A DNA stretch of 64,000 bases, taken from contig NZ_LT800497.1 in assembly GCF_900166635.1 (NCBI RefSeq), forward strand, positions 3,582,344 to 3,646,343, read 5' to 3'. Of the stretch, positions 54,491-63,760 are shown one piece after another. Each line of letters starts with the position of its first letter. Within the stretch, counting starts at the first letter, position 1. The DNA is from Oceanobacillus timonensis (GTDB lineage: Bacteria > Bacillota > Bacilli > Bacillales > Amphibacillaceae). Both the position numbers and the translations under genes were made by a program. The notes below the pieces were generated by a model. That model was not told the DNA's origin. It made no database searches and worked only from the letters and a program-made list of their open reading frames with translations.

Positions 54491-54541
54491 AAAATCACTA
54501 TCCCTTTTTACAATTAAATCGGAAAATCCTTTCCCCAAACA

Positions 54542-54874
54542 TTACATCATTAAGAGAATAATTGCCGGAATCATTAAAACCAATGAAGCAATGGTTAAAA
54601 TACCCATAGTTAATAATAATGTCCCGTATTTACTCAATAATTTATTCACATGATTCACCGTGACATCGCTGGAAGACATTATATTAGATGCCTCCACGCC
54701 TGTTTGATAAAAAAGATAGCCGGTAATAATCGCAACAACGCCGGAAAAGATGCCGGCAGGATTAGCATCCAGACTAAAAATAGCCGATATCGCACCGAAT
54801 ATAATCGATGTGGCCCCTACAATTTTCCCCCAGGTGGCAATTCTTTTCACCGTATCCATTGCTAAATGGTCCAT
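54542..54874 (-). CDS. Small membrane protein, DUF5362-like
   Basis: A 110-residue protein with four hydrophobic segments, two before and two after a short polar link (SSSDVTVNHVNKLLSKY). The N-terminal pattern IATWGKIVGATSIIFGAISAI resembles the DUF5362 family, which is the best call but not certain. It begins at ATG 54874 behind GGAGGAG. Function unknown; possibly cotranscribed with the acetyltransferase downstream. Confidence 0.6.
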   Translation of the reverse strand: MDHLAMDTVKRIATWGKIVGATSIIFGAISAIFSLDANPAGIFSGVVAIITGYLFYQTGVEASNIMSSSDVTVNHVNKLLSKYGTLLLTMGILTIASLVLMIPAIILLMM

Positions 54875-55022
54875 CAAATCTCCTCCTTATCGTCTCTTTA
54901 GTATTCTATTCACCTCCAATCATTCCGTAAAACATTTTCTTTCATTCGTCCATTCCCTTTTTGAAGCTTGTGTATTTCAAAACGAACAGGGATATACCGG
55001 CTTTGCTGGTTTCCAGAAAACA

Positions 55023-55067
55023 TAAAAATACTGACTGCGGCTACACTTGCCGGCAATCAGTATTTTT
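55023..55067. terminator. Terminator downstream of the hemerythrin-like gene
   Basis: AAAAATACTGA pairs with TCAGTATTTTT, with an inner GGC/GCC stem, just after the gene's stop codon on the minus strand. Confidence 0.75.
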
Positions 55068-55077
55068 TCCATTCCAT

Positions 55078-55542
55078 TTAAAAACCACTGTAAGAATCTC
55101 GATGAAATGCTCCGTAGGCTCGCTGCAAATATTTATCCGGAATAGCTTCTTCTATAACTGGAAATACTTCTCTCTCTTCAAACCGGACATTTTTCTCTAA
55201 TAGCTCCCCGAGACGGTGCATCTTATCATATGGATCTTCTCTGTTTTCACGAATAGCATAAACAAGGCTGCGAATTTGCATATGCTGAAAAAGCATCTCT
55301 TTCATTAACTCCGTTTCCGGTTCTTCCGCATACGCATCATAAAGCGGCAGCAAAATTTCTTCTTCATCCCGAAAATGGGATACTGCGTCCTTTTCCCAAT
55401 AGTCAACCAGGCTCCTGAAAGATTCCCCTAAAGATTGGTCCGTCTCTTCGGTACCAGCCTGCTTTAATGCCATCGCTTGTACCAATGCATGATGATGGTG
55501 ATGGGATAATGGTTTCAATGCATCATGACGCTGCTTTTTCAT
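55078..55542 (-). CDS. Hemerythrin-like domain protein
   Basis: A 154-residue four-helix protein. The HHE-type metal ligands are visible as a His run in PLSHHHHHALVQAM near 13-20, HFRDEEEILLPLY near 57, and FQHMQIR and RFEEREVFP further on. These bind a di-iron or mononuclear iron centre; family members store or sense oxygen or NO, or act in iron-sulfur repair. The ATG at 55542 has GGAGGTGG. Single gene with terminator. Confidence 0.82.
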   Translation of the reverse strand: MKKQRHDALKPLSHHHHHALVQAMALKQAGTEETDQSLGESFRSLVDYWEKDAVSHFRDEEEILLPLYDAYAEEPETELMKEMLFQHMQIRSLVYAIRENREDPYDKMHRLGELLEKNVRFEEREVFPVIEEAIPDKYLQRAYGAFHRDSYSGF

Positions 55543-55647
55543 AATCATCCACCTCCGACACTGTCTGCTTAAGTTTTCCCTTTATTTTAAAACGGGAGAA
55601 TGCTCTCTTTTAAGTATAAACCAAACCCGGTCCGCTTTTATATCATT

Positions 55648-57081
55648 TCACCTTGCTACTGCATCTTTTTTAATGAATAAACTTCCTGCAACATATGCAA
55701 CGAGAGCCAGCACCATCGAAGTGACAACAGAATGCATGCCAAACGGCTGCGGGTAGGTTGTTTCAAAGATAATATAACTGATGACACCGGTAAGCATCGA
55801 AGCAATCGCTCCATACCTGGTTCCTCTCTTCCAATAAAGACCAAGAATAATCGGCCAGATAAAGGCAGCTTCTAAACCGCCCATGGAAAATAAATTCAGC
55901 CAAATAATTAAATCCGGCGGCTGCAATGACATGATAACAACAATTATCCCTATACATGCAGTTGTACCCATACTCCATGTACGGATTGTTTTATCACTTG
56001 CATTTGGACGCACGTAATTTAAATAAACATCCTTTACAATTGTCGAACTTACCATCAACAACAAGGAATTCACCGTCGTCATAATCGCTGCCATTGGTGC
56101 AGCTAAAACAATTCCTGCTACCCATCCCGGCAGAACAGCCTGTGCCAACTCCGGCATCACTGTATCCCCGACTTCAATACCAGGAATAACAGTTCTTCCA
56201 AACACACCGATTAAATGCATATTTAACATAATAAAACCGACCACAAACGTACTGATAATAATACCGCGATGCAGCGCCTTTGTATTTTTATAAGACATCG
56301 CACGAACTGCAATTTGCGGCAAGGCGACCACACCGACGCCGACTAGGATCCAGAAGGAAGAAACATAAGCAGGTGTCAAGCTCCCATCTGCACCAAATGG
56401 CGTAATCAGATTGGGATTCTCTGCAGTCAAATCATGCATAATTTGCGAAACGCCGCCACCTGCAATAATGACGGCAACAAGTAAAATAAGCGTTCCTAAA
56501 AACATAATAATACCTTGAATGCCGTCTGTGATTGCTACAGCTCGAAAACCGCCGACGACAACATATACGATAACAGCTAGCGAAAAAATGCATAACGCCG
56601 TAAAATACGATATCCCGGTCAACGATTGAACCAGTCTTGCCCCGCCGATCCACTGAGCTGACATCGCCGAGAACAGGAAAATCAGAATACTGACTGCCGA
56701 AAGAATAACCACCCATTTGGATTGATATCTTTCCTTTAAAAAATCCACAATCGTAACTGCCTTATACTTTCTTGTTACAATCGCAAAACGTTTTCCTAAT
56801 ATCATTAATACAAAATAACCGGAAGCAAGCTGTGTCATCGATAGCAGCACCCAGCCAAGCCCTTCGTTATAGGCCGTGCCCGGACCACTTAAAAAACTGC
56901 TCGCACTGCCATACGTCGTGACAAGCGTCATCGCCAAAATAAAACCACCCAGGCTTCTTCCGCCCAGAAAATATTCCTGTAAAAAGGAGTCGGAACGGTT
57001 AACAAATTTCCCTGCTCCAATCCCGATGATAAAAATAATCGCTATAAATAAAAATAATGGTACAACCGCTTCCCAATTCAT
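55648..57081 (-). CDS. panF: Sodium/pantothenate symporter
   Basis: A 477-residue SSS-family transporter with 13 helices. It has EYFLGGRSLGGFILAMTLVTTYGSASSFLSGPG in the first helices (sodium and substrate site, read as FLGGRSLGGF then SASSFLSGPG). The C-terminal signature is AAPMAAIMTTVNSLLLMVSS near 330. The YhdT gene directly upstream (39 bp) is the usual partner of PanF, which supports pantothenate (vitamin B5) as the substrate rather than another solute of the family. Confidence 0.92.
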   Translation of the reverse strand: MNWEAVVPLFLFIAIIFIIGIGAGKFVNRSDSFLQEYFLGGRSLGGFILAMTLVTTYGSASSFLSGPGTAYNEGLGWVLLSMTQLASGYFVLMILGKRFAIVTRKYKAVTIVDFLKERYQSKWVVILSAVSILIFLFSAMSAQWIGGARLVQSLTGISYFTALCIFSLAVIVYVVVGGFRAVAITDGIQGIIMFLGTLILLVAVIIAGGGVSQIMHDLTAENPNLITPFGADGSLTPAYVSSFWILVGVGVVALPQIAVRAMSYKNTKALHRGIIISTFVVGFIMLNMHLIGVFGRTVIPGIEVGDTVMPELAQAVLPGWVAGIVLAAPMAAIMTTVNSLLLMVSSTIVKDVYLNYVRPNASDKTIRTWSMGTTACIGIIVVIMSLQPPDLIIWLNLFSMGGLEAAFIWPIILGLYWKRGTRYGAIASMLTGVISYIIFETTYPQPFGMHSVVTSMVLALVAYVAGSLFIKKDAVAR

Positions 57082-57120
57082 GTTTTTTCTCCTCTGCTCA
57101 AAAGCTGGGATGTCACCCTG

Positions 57121-57396
57121 CTATTCTTCCTCTTCTGTTTCCAAAGACATATCTTTAAAAAAGAATTTCACCACGAATACCGTTAAGATCATCATGATAA
57201 TAAAGCCTAGAATGCAGCTGAAGAAAAACCACGCCGGAAATCCAAAAATGTAATGATAATCTTCTGGAGACTTACTTCCCAGCCCGTAAGCAAAACCATA
57301 CCACCAGATAAAATTAAAAATAACAAGACCCATACCAATCCACGCTTCCCGATTGGCCGTCTTATAACGTTGATCTGTCCATACGTTTCTTTCCAT
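57121..57396 (-). CDS. yhdT: YhdT family protein (DUF997), PanF partner
   Basis: A 91-residue membrane protein with two helices (about 20-38 and 55-75), matching YhdT: RYKTANREAWIGMGLVIFNFIWWYGFAYG, then FGFPAWFFFSC. In many bacteria yhdT immediately precedes panF, as here. It is presumed to assist the symporter, but its role is not established. Confidence 0.88.
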   Translation of the reverse strand: MERNVWTDQRYKTANREAWIGMGLVIFNFIWWYGFAYGLGSKSPEDYHYIFGFPAWFFFSCILGFIIMMILTVFVVKFFFKDMSLETEEEE

Positions 57397-57447
57397 ATCA
57401 AGACCCCTGACTGTTGTGAAAAGTGAATGTTATAAAGTAATACGATG

Positions 57448-58446
57448 CTAAAGCATTGCTTCAGCCAACAAACGATACGATTTTTTCTTAGCTTCAAAAT
57501 CAAACGTATTATTGATGACCATAAATTCATCCGTCTGATATTTCTCCTGTAACTCGAGTAACTGCTGCTTTACCGTTTCCGGCGTACCAATAATGCATCT
57601 TTCTCTATTCTTTTTGATTATCTCTTTATCTTCTGCACTTAGTTTTTCTTCCTCCCTGCGTACATCCTCGGGAGACGCTACCTTGGTTCCTAATCCCTTA
57701 CTCACATTCAATAACCATTTATCCTGCGTCAGCGCATGCTCCTCCGCTTCTTCTTCCGTCTCTGCACAGACAATGAAAATACATACCATCGACGCTTGCT
57801 CTTCTCTATCCACAGAAGGAGTAAAGTTATCCCGATACGCTTGTAGTGCTTTTACACCATTTCCCGGATAGATAAAATGCCCAAATATAAAACCTGCTCC
57901 TAAATGAGCTGCATGTTTCGCACTGCGCTCTGACAGTCCTAACATCCAAAGCGGCGGCGCCTGTTCAATACGTGGACTTGCTTTTACTAAACGAAAATCA
58001 TGATCCCGTGGCAAAGAATTATGCAAAAAACCTTGCAAATCAGTAACCTGCTGAGGAAATTCAGTTAAACTCCCGCTTGGACTATCTATCAGCGCAGCTC
58101 TTGTCTGTGGTGAACCTCCAGGAGAATTCCCCACACCAATATCGATTCGATTGGGGAAAAATGCCGCTAATGTTTTCCCAATCTCAGCGACTTTATAAGC
58201 ACTATACTGCGGCAGCAAAATCCCGCCGGAACCTACACGAATACGATTTGTGACAGAAGCAATTCGCGCCATCACAATTTCCGGAGCTGAAATAGCCAGT
58301 CCATTTGTATTATGGTGTTCCGCTACCCAATAACGATGATAACCGAGTTCTTCTGTCCATTTTGCCAGCTCCAATGTATGCTGCAATGCCATTTCCGGTG
58401 TTTGCCCCATGGAAATCGGGGATTGATCTAATACACTTAATTTCAT
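57448..58446 (-). CDS. Luciferase-like flavin monooxygenase, YwcH/MsnO8-like
   Basis: A 332-residue LLM-class enzyme. It starts MKLSVLDQSPISMGQTP with the AEHHNTNGLAISAPEIVMARIA region (flavin site) near 53 and SGGILLPQYSAYKVAE near 90. The TIM-barrel family uses reduced FMN to oxidise a small substrate; members such as YwcH have unknown targets. The ATG at 58446 is preferred; a longer frame to 58521 has no ribosome site. Transcribed alone between terminators. Confidence 0.88.
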   Translation of the reverse strand: MKLSVLDQSPISMGQTPEMALQHTLELAKWTEELGYHRYWVAEHHNTNGLAISAPEIVMARIASVTNRIRVGSGGILLPQYSAYKVAEIGKTLAAFFPNRIDIGVGNSPGGSPQTRAALIDSPSGSLTEFPQQVTDLQGFLHNSLPRDHDFRLVKASPRIEQAPPLWMLGLSERSAKHAAHLGAGFIFGHFIYPGNGVKALQAYRDNFTPSVDREEQASMVCIFIVCAETEEEAEEHALTQDKWLLNVSKGLGTKVASPEDVRREEEKLSAEDKEIIKKNRERCIIGTPETVKQQLLELQEKYQTDEFMVINNTFDFEAKKKSYRLLAEAML

Positions 58447-58492
58447 GATAAACACGTTCCCTTTCCAGCTTAAACAGTTTCTATGAACCATT

Positions 58493-58532
58493 AAAAAGCA
58501 TAAATACGATCCATTCAACATTTATGCTTTTT
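58493..58532. terminator. Terminator between the MFS exporter and the monooxygenase gene
   Basis: AAAAGCATAAAT pairs with ATTTATGCTTTT; located just after the MFS stop codon on the minus strand. Confidence 0.85.
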
Positions 58533-58545
58533 CATTGAAATCCTG

Positions 58546-59922
58546 CTATTCTTTTTTCTCCCGGATTCGAATGGACAGCAGCATACCAAGCAATGCTGTG
58601 ACAGCCATAATAATCAATGCATACGTCGTCCCCCAATAGGTTCCTACCTGTTCCGGCGCATCCATAACGGCAGTTGTTACACTGATAATCGTTGTCAGAA
58701 TCACAACACCAAAAGCCATCCCTAGTTGACGGACCGTATTCACAATCGCTGAATTATGGGCCATTTCTTTTTCATCGAGAACATTGACACTGACAGAAAC
58801 CAACGGCATCAGTGATAAACCAAAACCTATCATAAAGAAACAATAATAAATCATGATTAAAAATGGGGAACCGTCGATATGCACCGTAGCCATAAGCACC
58901 AAGGACAGCAGTGTAAAGGCAAATCCAGCAACAGCCAAAACCCTGCCCCCATAGCGGTCATATAAATTTCCCGACACCACTGAGACAATACAAAGTAAAA
59001 TTGTACCAGGAACCAATAAAAAGCCAGATAAAAAGGCACTTGTCTCCAGAACGTTCTGGGCAAACATCGGCAAGATTGTTTCTGCCGATAATAACAGCAT
59101 CATATCCATAAAAATAAGCACGACAGTTAACAAAAATGTCCGGTTTTGAAATAGACGGACATTGAGCACCGGAACATCATCCGCCAATTGCCGCCGTACA
59201 AATAGATACAATAAAATAACACTGATGAAGAATGGTAAAATCACGACATAGAAATCCATTCCGGCAGTACTGATATTACTGATACTAAAAATAAATAAAG
59301 AAAAAGCCCCTGCCGAAAGTATCACAGAGAGAATATCCAACCGCGCGGCCTGTTTTTGCAGCACATCCTTCATATAGAATACCGCACATCCCAAAAGAAT
59401 CAGCACCAACGGCAGCATAAACCAATGAAGCATACGCCAATGAAAAACATCAATAATCATCCCGGTCAAAGATGGTGCGCTTGCCGGCGCGACATTAATA
59501 ACACCCCCGAGCAATCCGAGAGCAAACCCTCTTCTCGATCTAGGAAATACTGTAATTAAAATTGTTTGAATCACAGGCAGTATCACACCTGTCCCAACTG
59601 CTTGAATAGCTCTGGCAAGAATCAGTTGTATAAAACTTTGCGAAAATGCACCAACAACAAGGCCGGCAGCCATGCAAAGCAGTGCAAAAATGAGCAGCGT
59701 TTTCGTTGAAAATCGATTCGATAAATAACCGGTCAACGGAATAAATACAATCGTTGTTAATAAATAAATCGTCGTCAGCCATTGTACTTCCGTGGCATTA
59801 ATCTGAAATTCGTTCATAATCGCCGGATAAGATGTAATCAATAGAAACTGGCAAAACGTTAATAAAAACGCTGTTGCCAGTGTAACGATAATAACCCCTT
59901 TGTTTTCTACCTTTTGTTGCAT
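58546..59922 (-). CDS. MFS drug-efflux transporter, DHA2 family
   Basis: A 458-residue protein with 14 predicted helices. Motif A-like GYLSNRFSTKT lies near 66, and the exporter motif C region LLGGVINVAPASAPSLTG near 140. The layout is that of EmrB/QacA drug:proton antiporters. The start has AAGGAGG. It lies 38-bp downstream of a GNAT gene on the same strand and could be in one transcript. Substrate unknown. Confidence 0.85.
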   Translation of the reverse strand: MQQKVENKGVIIVTLATAFLLTFCQFLLITSYPAIMNEFQINATEVQWLTTIYLLTTIVFIPLTGYLSNRFSTKTLLIFALLCMAAGLVVGAFSQSFIQLILARAIQAVGTGVILPVIQTILITVFPRSRRGFALGLLGGVINVAPASAPSLTGMIIDVFHWRMLHWFMLPLVLILLGCAVFYMKDVLQKQAARLDILSVILSAGAFSLFIFSISNISTAGMDFYVVILPFFISVILLYLFVRRQLADDVPVLNVRLFQNRTFLLTVVLIFMDMMLLLSAETILPMFAQNVLETSAFLSGFLLVPGTILLCIVSVVSGNLYDRYGGRVLAVAGFAFTLLSLVLMATVHIDGSPFLIMIYYCFFMIGFGLSLMPLVSVSVNVLDEKEMAHNSAIVNTVRQLGMAFGVVILTTIISVTTAVMDAPEQVGTYWGTTYALIIMAVTALLGMLLSIRIREKKE

Positions 59923-59960
59923 GCTTCCTCCTTATCGGGTGTGACGTCATATGTAAAGTG

Positions 59961-60395
59961 TTAACGAAACTGCTTCACCATCAAATAATGTGGAATCCCA
60001 TCTTCCATAAATTCCTCCGAAGCTGTTTCATAGCCCAATTTATGATAAAAACCTTCTGCATGCGTTTGTCCATGCAGTTTCGCGCGCGGCAAACCATGTT
60101 CCTGCACGATGTCTTCTAAGCACTGTACGATAACCTTGCCAAGTCCGTATTGACGATAAGGCTTCAAAATACAGATACGCTCTAATTTCCCGACACCTTC
60201 TACTGTTCTCACTCTGCCTGTTCCCACAGGCTGGTTATCGTAATATACTAAAATATGATCGCAATCCGCATCCAGCGAATCAAATGCATCAAATTCCTCT
60301 TCTTCCGCCACTTCCTGCTCTTTTACAAAAATTTCTTTTCGAATCTCAAAAACTTTCTGTAAATCCTGTTCCTCAGTTACTTTTTTACAGTTCAT
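59961..60395 (-). CDS. GNAT acetyltransferase, YjcF/ElaA-like
   Basis: A 144-residue protein close in pattern to B. subtilis YjcF. It has FEIRKEIFVKEQEV near 16, DCDHILVYYDNQPVGTGRVR near 45, LERICILKPYRQYGLGKVIVQ (acetyl-CoA loop) near 72 and HAEGFYHKLGYE near 108. Target unknown. Strong GAGAGGGG site before the ATG. First gene of a likely pair with the MFS exporter. Confidence 0.85.
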   Translation of the reverse strand: MNCKKVTEEQDLQKVFEIRKEIFVKEQEVAEEEEFDAFDSLDADCDHILVYYDNQPVGTGRVRTVEGVGKLERICILKPYRQYGLGKVIVQCLEDIVQEHGLPRAKLHGQTHAEGFYHKLGYETASEEFMEDGIPHYLMVKQFR

Positions 60396-60521
60396 TGCTG
60401 TTCCCCTCTCTGAATCTATTTGCGTTTAATAAAAATGATAATTGCTCTTATTGTAAAGCATCTGCTTTTTGTTGTAAATGCAACAAATATAATTACCTAG
60501 CTTTCTTTTTTTACATCTTTG

Positions 60522-60561
60522 AAAAAGTCTCCCAGCCATCATGTGTCGGCTAAGAGACTTC
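60522..60561. terminator. Terminator downstream of the DUF4317 gene
   Basis: AAGTCTC(TT)AGCC and GGCT(GG)GAGACTT form an imperfect stem, with TTTTC following on the minus strand. Confidence 0.7.
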
Positions 60562-60566
60562 TCCAG

Positions 60567-61754
60567 TTATTCTTCCTCTTCCACTTTATGGAATATCGCT
60601 TCCGGAATCATTTCAAATCCTTCAATCACCGTGTTCTCTTCCACTTCAATCATCAAACAGAGCTTCCCGTTCAGCGTTGTCTGGCGGACATAACGCAAAT
60701 CTTGCGGGCATACTTTGATATCCGCTGCCTTTGTTTTAATTTTAATCGACTTTGATGTATATTTCGGTACTACACTGGTAGCCTTTAACTCATATTTTTC
60801 ATCGTCAATCACCTTTTTAAAAGCGGACTCGACTTTTTCAGAATCGATATCCTCCACACCGCTGCTGGTTAACACTTGCTCTACGTCCTTATAATCCAGC
60901 CTTGGTGCATCCGGTTCTTCGTTTTCTTCCACCACGCGTTGAATTTCATCATATACATTCGCAAGTGTGTTCGTATTAATCTGCTCTCCTGCAACATCTT
61001 TGACAATTTCCTCGAATACGACCTTATCATCCTCAGCTGTGGTTGCTTCCTCCGCATTCAGCACTTCTTCAATAAAATGATAATCCAGCTCAAATGGTTT
61101 CGCCGCCGTATAGAGCACATGGTTCACATCTGCAGCACCACCTGTGAAAGCAGGGAATAAGAAACCGCCGATCGGTTGTTTTAAATTAATCACCGGATCT
61201 ACCACAAAATGATATTTAAACTCCTTCTCCACATAATCAAAAAGCAGTTCTTTTTTCGGATCCATCGTTTTATTGATACTGCATAAAATAAACGGACTCG
61301 AATACACCCTGTCCCTTCCGCTTTCCTCAGACTCTTCATTACTCCGCTTTGTAGGTTTTGCATATTCCCCATGAATAAATGTAATCACAATATCCATTTC
61401 ATACTGCTTATCCTTCAACATTTTCGCCACAATTTCCAGCATTTGCGACTTCCATTCCTCTGTGTCATTCGAGAGCATCGCCTTATGCAGGATAAGCTGA
61501 CTGCTGTCTTCCACATCCCGCTGAAATTTTAATTCAAACAGCTTCTGGTCAAGCTGCCCTGTCAGCACCTTTTTAAAATTCGCCATGAACAAATCCTTCT
61601 GCTCATCCTCCAGCATTTCAAACGGCGTACTTTCATAATGATAGATTTCACTCGATTCTTTCATAATATATACATTGAAAATATCCTGTATCTTTAATAA
61701 ATCATTATTTACTTTGAATTGTTTCTTAATATCTGCAATATCTTGTTTATTCAA
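60567..61754 (-). CDS. DUF4317 protein, unknown function
   Basis: A 395-residue soluble, acidic protein. The opening ADIKKQFKVNNDLLKIQDIFNVYIMKESSEIYHYES matches DUF4317, a family found in Firmicutes and often adjacent to nothing in particular. It starts at TTG 61754 with GAGGAG eight bases before. The middle has PIGGFLFPAFTGGAADVNHVLY, a conserved segment whose role is not known. No catalytic motif recognised. Confidence 0.82.
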   Translation of the reverse strand: MNKQDIADIKKQFKVNNDLLKIQDIFNVYIMKESSEIYHYESTPFEMLEDEQKDLFMANFKKVLTGQLDQKLFELKFQRDVEDSSQLILHKAMLSNDTEEWKSQMLEIVAKMLKDKQYEMDIVITFIHGEYAKPTKRSNEESEESGRDRVYSSPFILCSINKTMDPKKELLFDYVEKEFKYHFVVDPVINLKQPIGGFLFPAFTGGAADVNHVLYTAAKPFELDYHFIEEVLNAEEATTAEDDKVVFEEIVKDVAGEQINTNTLANVYDEIQRVVEENEEPDAPRLDYKDVEQVLTSSGVEDIDSEKVESAFKKVIDDEKYELKATSVVPKYTSKSIKIKTKAADIKVCPQDLRYVRQTTLNGKLCLMIEVEENTVIEGFEMIPEAIFHKVEEEE

Positions 61755-61926
61755 ATTGGATTCTCCTCTGATGGTTAAATCGGGTTATTATTTTTGCTGT
61801 CTGATTTTCAACAGCGTCTATCTATTTTATCATAAATTCATAGAGGTGTTCTTGTATTCATTCGAGAATTTCAGGAGAAAAAAATAAGCCTTCTTCATAG
61901 ATAGAAAGCTTATTTTTCAAATTTCG

Positions 61927-62358
61927 TTATTCATTTGTATTTTTATGTTGATAGGCTAAAACATCTTTTGTAAAAGTGATAAAATCATCTACATGATTCA
62001 CTATAATAGCTTCCATTATATCAAGGTTAAGCGCTTGATAATCATGTACAGCAATATTTCTAAAACCTACCATCGCTTTTAATTGGCTTGCAATCGGTTG
62101 ACTAATAATATGATGCGCTTGCAATATATCAAATGCATCTCTGCTCGTTTGAGGCAAGCCCAATTTTTCTTTTGAAATAATATGCATCGCTAAGTCAATA
62201 GCCGCCTCACAAGCCCTTTGAATATTTAAAATAATAGAATCCTGCTTCGTATAATCTTGTAAATTCTCCGCATTCTTATCATAAACCTCTTTCACACGAA
62301 GGAGGCATCTTTCAATCACTGCTATTTTATTAAAAATAACATCATTATTATTCGCCAT
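61927..62358 (-). CDS. hepT: HepT-family ribonuclease toxin
   Basis: A 143-residue alpha-helical HEPN protein. It carries the RX4HXY active-site motif as RNIAVHDY near residue 107, whose Arg and His cut RNA and whose Tyr is the site modified by the partner MntA. The gene overlaps mntA by 11 bp, the normal order antitoxin then toxin on the same strand. The motif is intact, so the toxin should be active if released. Confidence 0.9.
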   Translation of the reverse strand: MANNNDVIFNKIAVIERCLLRVKEVYDKNAENLQDYTKQDSIILNIQRACEAAIDLAMHIISKEKLGLPQTSRDAFDILQAHHIISQPIASQLKAMVGFRNIAVHDYQALNLDIMEAIIVNHVDDFITFTKDVLAYQHKNTNE

Positions 62359-62755
62359 ACACAGACCTCTCTTCTTTAATCCTGTCTAAAATTGGTTTAC
62401 GCGCTTCATTCAGTTTCACATAAGAACTTAGAGCCGTCATTCTTTGCTGATAAAAATAATTCCTGTCATTTGTATAGATGAGCAGCGCTGTACTATATAT
62501 CTGTGCTTGAAATACCGTTGAAGCATCTTTTAAGTTGATTAAATCAACATCTATTTTTAATATATCAGCCAGTTCCTGGGCTGCCATGAATACATCATAA
62601 GCTGGCGGGGAATCGTCTTTACACTGAAATGCAATATCCAAATCACTTTCTTTATGCGTAGTGCCTTTTGCATAAGAACCAAAAATCAAAATAAATGCTG
62701 GATGAAATTTCGCAACAAGAAAATCTTCTACTGTTTTAGCTATTTCCTGCCGCAT
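62348..62755 (-). CDS. mntA: MntA-family nucleotidyltransferase antitoxin
   Basis: A 135-residue minimal nucleotidyltransferase. The GSX10DXD motif is complete: GSYAKGTTHKESDLDIAF near 27-44. MntA adds AMP to the Tyr of HepT's RX4HXY motif and so silences it. The second of two adjacent ATG codons (62755) has the better-placed GGGAG. With hepT it forms a type VII toxin-antitoxin module, placed right beside a tRNA gene. Confidence 0.9.
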   Translation of the reverse strand: MRQEIAKTVEDFLVAKFHPAFILIFGSYAKGTTHKESDLDIAFQCKDDSPPAYDVFMAAQELADILKIDVDLINLKDASTVFQAQIYSTALLIYTNDRNYFYQQRMTALSSYVKLNEARKPILDRIKEERSVYGE

Positions 62756-62858
62756 AACCATCGCTCCCTTTGATTACTTTTTTATTATTATACCATTTTG
62801 ATACATAACGAACACTTTTCTTTTATTATTTCCAAACGAAATTATTTTAATATAAATC

Positions 62859-62887
62859 TTGATACAAACCTGCGAACAGTATATAAT
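62859..62887 (+). promoter_or_regulatory. Promoter of the tRNA-Ala gene
   Basis: TTGATA (62859-62864), exactly 17 bases, then TATAAT (62882-62887). About 43 bases before the mature tRNA start, so it is a strong, independent promoter. Confidence 0.75.
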
Positions 62888-62930
62888 GTTTATTGTTGGG
62901 TTGATTTTTACCCATGAGCCATTTTATAAC

Positions 62931-63002
62931 GGGGCTGTAGTTCAGCGGGAGAATACTTGTCTGGCAGACAAGGGGTCACGGGTTCGAATCCCGTCAGCTC
63001 CA
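62931..63002 (+). tRNA. tRNA-Ala (anticodon GGC)
   Basis: A full cloverleaf of 72 bases. The acceptor stem is GGGGCTG/CAGCTCC with the G3-U70 pair that identifies alanine tRNAs. Anticodon stem CTTGT/ACAAG encloses loop CTGGCAG, giving anticodon GGC (reads GCC and GCU). T-arm ACGGG TTCGAAT CCCGT. CCA is not encoded and must be added enzymatically. It stands alone rather than in an rRNA-linked tRNA array. Confidence 0.95.
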
Positions 63003-63003
63003 T

Positions 63004-63056
63004 TTTAAAAAACACGCTTGTTTATTCTAATTTTAGAATGAGCAAGCGTGTTTTTT
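63004..63056 (+). terminator. Terminator downstream of the tRNA-Ala gene
   Basis: AAAAACACGCTTG pairs with CAAGCGTGTTTTT across a 22-base loop that itself holds TTCTAA/TTAGAA. T-run follows. Confidence 0.85.
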
Positions 63057-63105
63057 GTTTATCCTAAAAATTTCAAGTGCATATGATGATATTAGTCGCT
63101 CTTTT

Positions 63106-63642
63106 CTATTTATCAGATGATGCATATTCAAATCTAACATAGCCAATTTCAGAAGCATTTTTCATTAATTCGAGATTTAGCCAAGAGGCTAATTTATGAA
63201 ATTCTACCTCATTATTAAATGGAAACTTACTGTAATGTTTACTGTTTAACTCTTCCTCTGTTACATTTGATAATATCTTTTCCCATCTTTCTATCAGAGA
63301 GTTGATCGTTGACTTGACGGTTTCTACATTTTCATTAACATTGATATCCTCTTTGGTTAGCGTACCATCACCAAAAGAATGATTAAAAACCATTTCCCAC
63401 CAAAATGTGATATGCCACAATGTCCAAGCAATACTTGGTGTACCAATATCATACGTTTCCGTTTCCGGTAAGTCAGCATACCAATTTCCATCTACTTCTT
63501 GAATATACAGTCCACTATTAGGCGAACGCCACATATATTCATCCTGACTTAATGAGGAAAGATGGTATTCGAGAAGTTGTCTAGAAATACTAAATTGAAA
63601 TTGAATATTATCCCGTAATGCTGTATAGCTATTGGTCATCAT
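63106..63642 (-). CDS. DinB-family protein
   Basis: A 178-residue four-helix-bundle protein. The family metal-binding His residues are suggested by WTLWHITFWWEMVFNH near 71-88 and EFHKLASW near 147, and the fold by regularly spaced amphipathic helices. DinB-like proteins bind metal and thiol cofactors (for example bacillithiol) or act in DNA-damage response; the particular function is unknown. It is adjacent to another DinB-like gene. Confidence 0.75.
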   Translation of the reverse strand: MMTNSYTALRDNIQFQFSISRQLLEYHLSSLSQDEYMWRSPNSGLYIQEVDGNWYADLPETETYDIGTPSIAWTLWHITFWWEMVFNHSFGDGTLTKEDINVNENVETVKSTINSLIERWEKILSNVTEEELNSKHYSKFPFNNEVEFHKLASWLNLELMKNASEIGYVRFEYASSDK

Positions 63643-63760
63643 AATACGTCCCTTCTAATCTAATTAAAATTATAATTCATGCTATCTTTACCTGCCATAT
63701 ACACTTTTTTATATTCTTATTGTTTCACAAATGCACTCTACAAGATGAAAGCCTAATATT

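Noticed and set aside
63004..63056. Attachment-site repeat after the tRNA-Ala gene
   Set aside because: The hairpin is a terminator with symmetric arms; no copy of the tRNA 3' end was found in the window.
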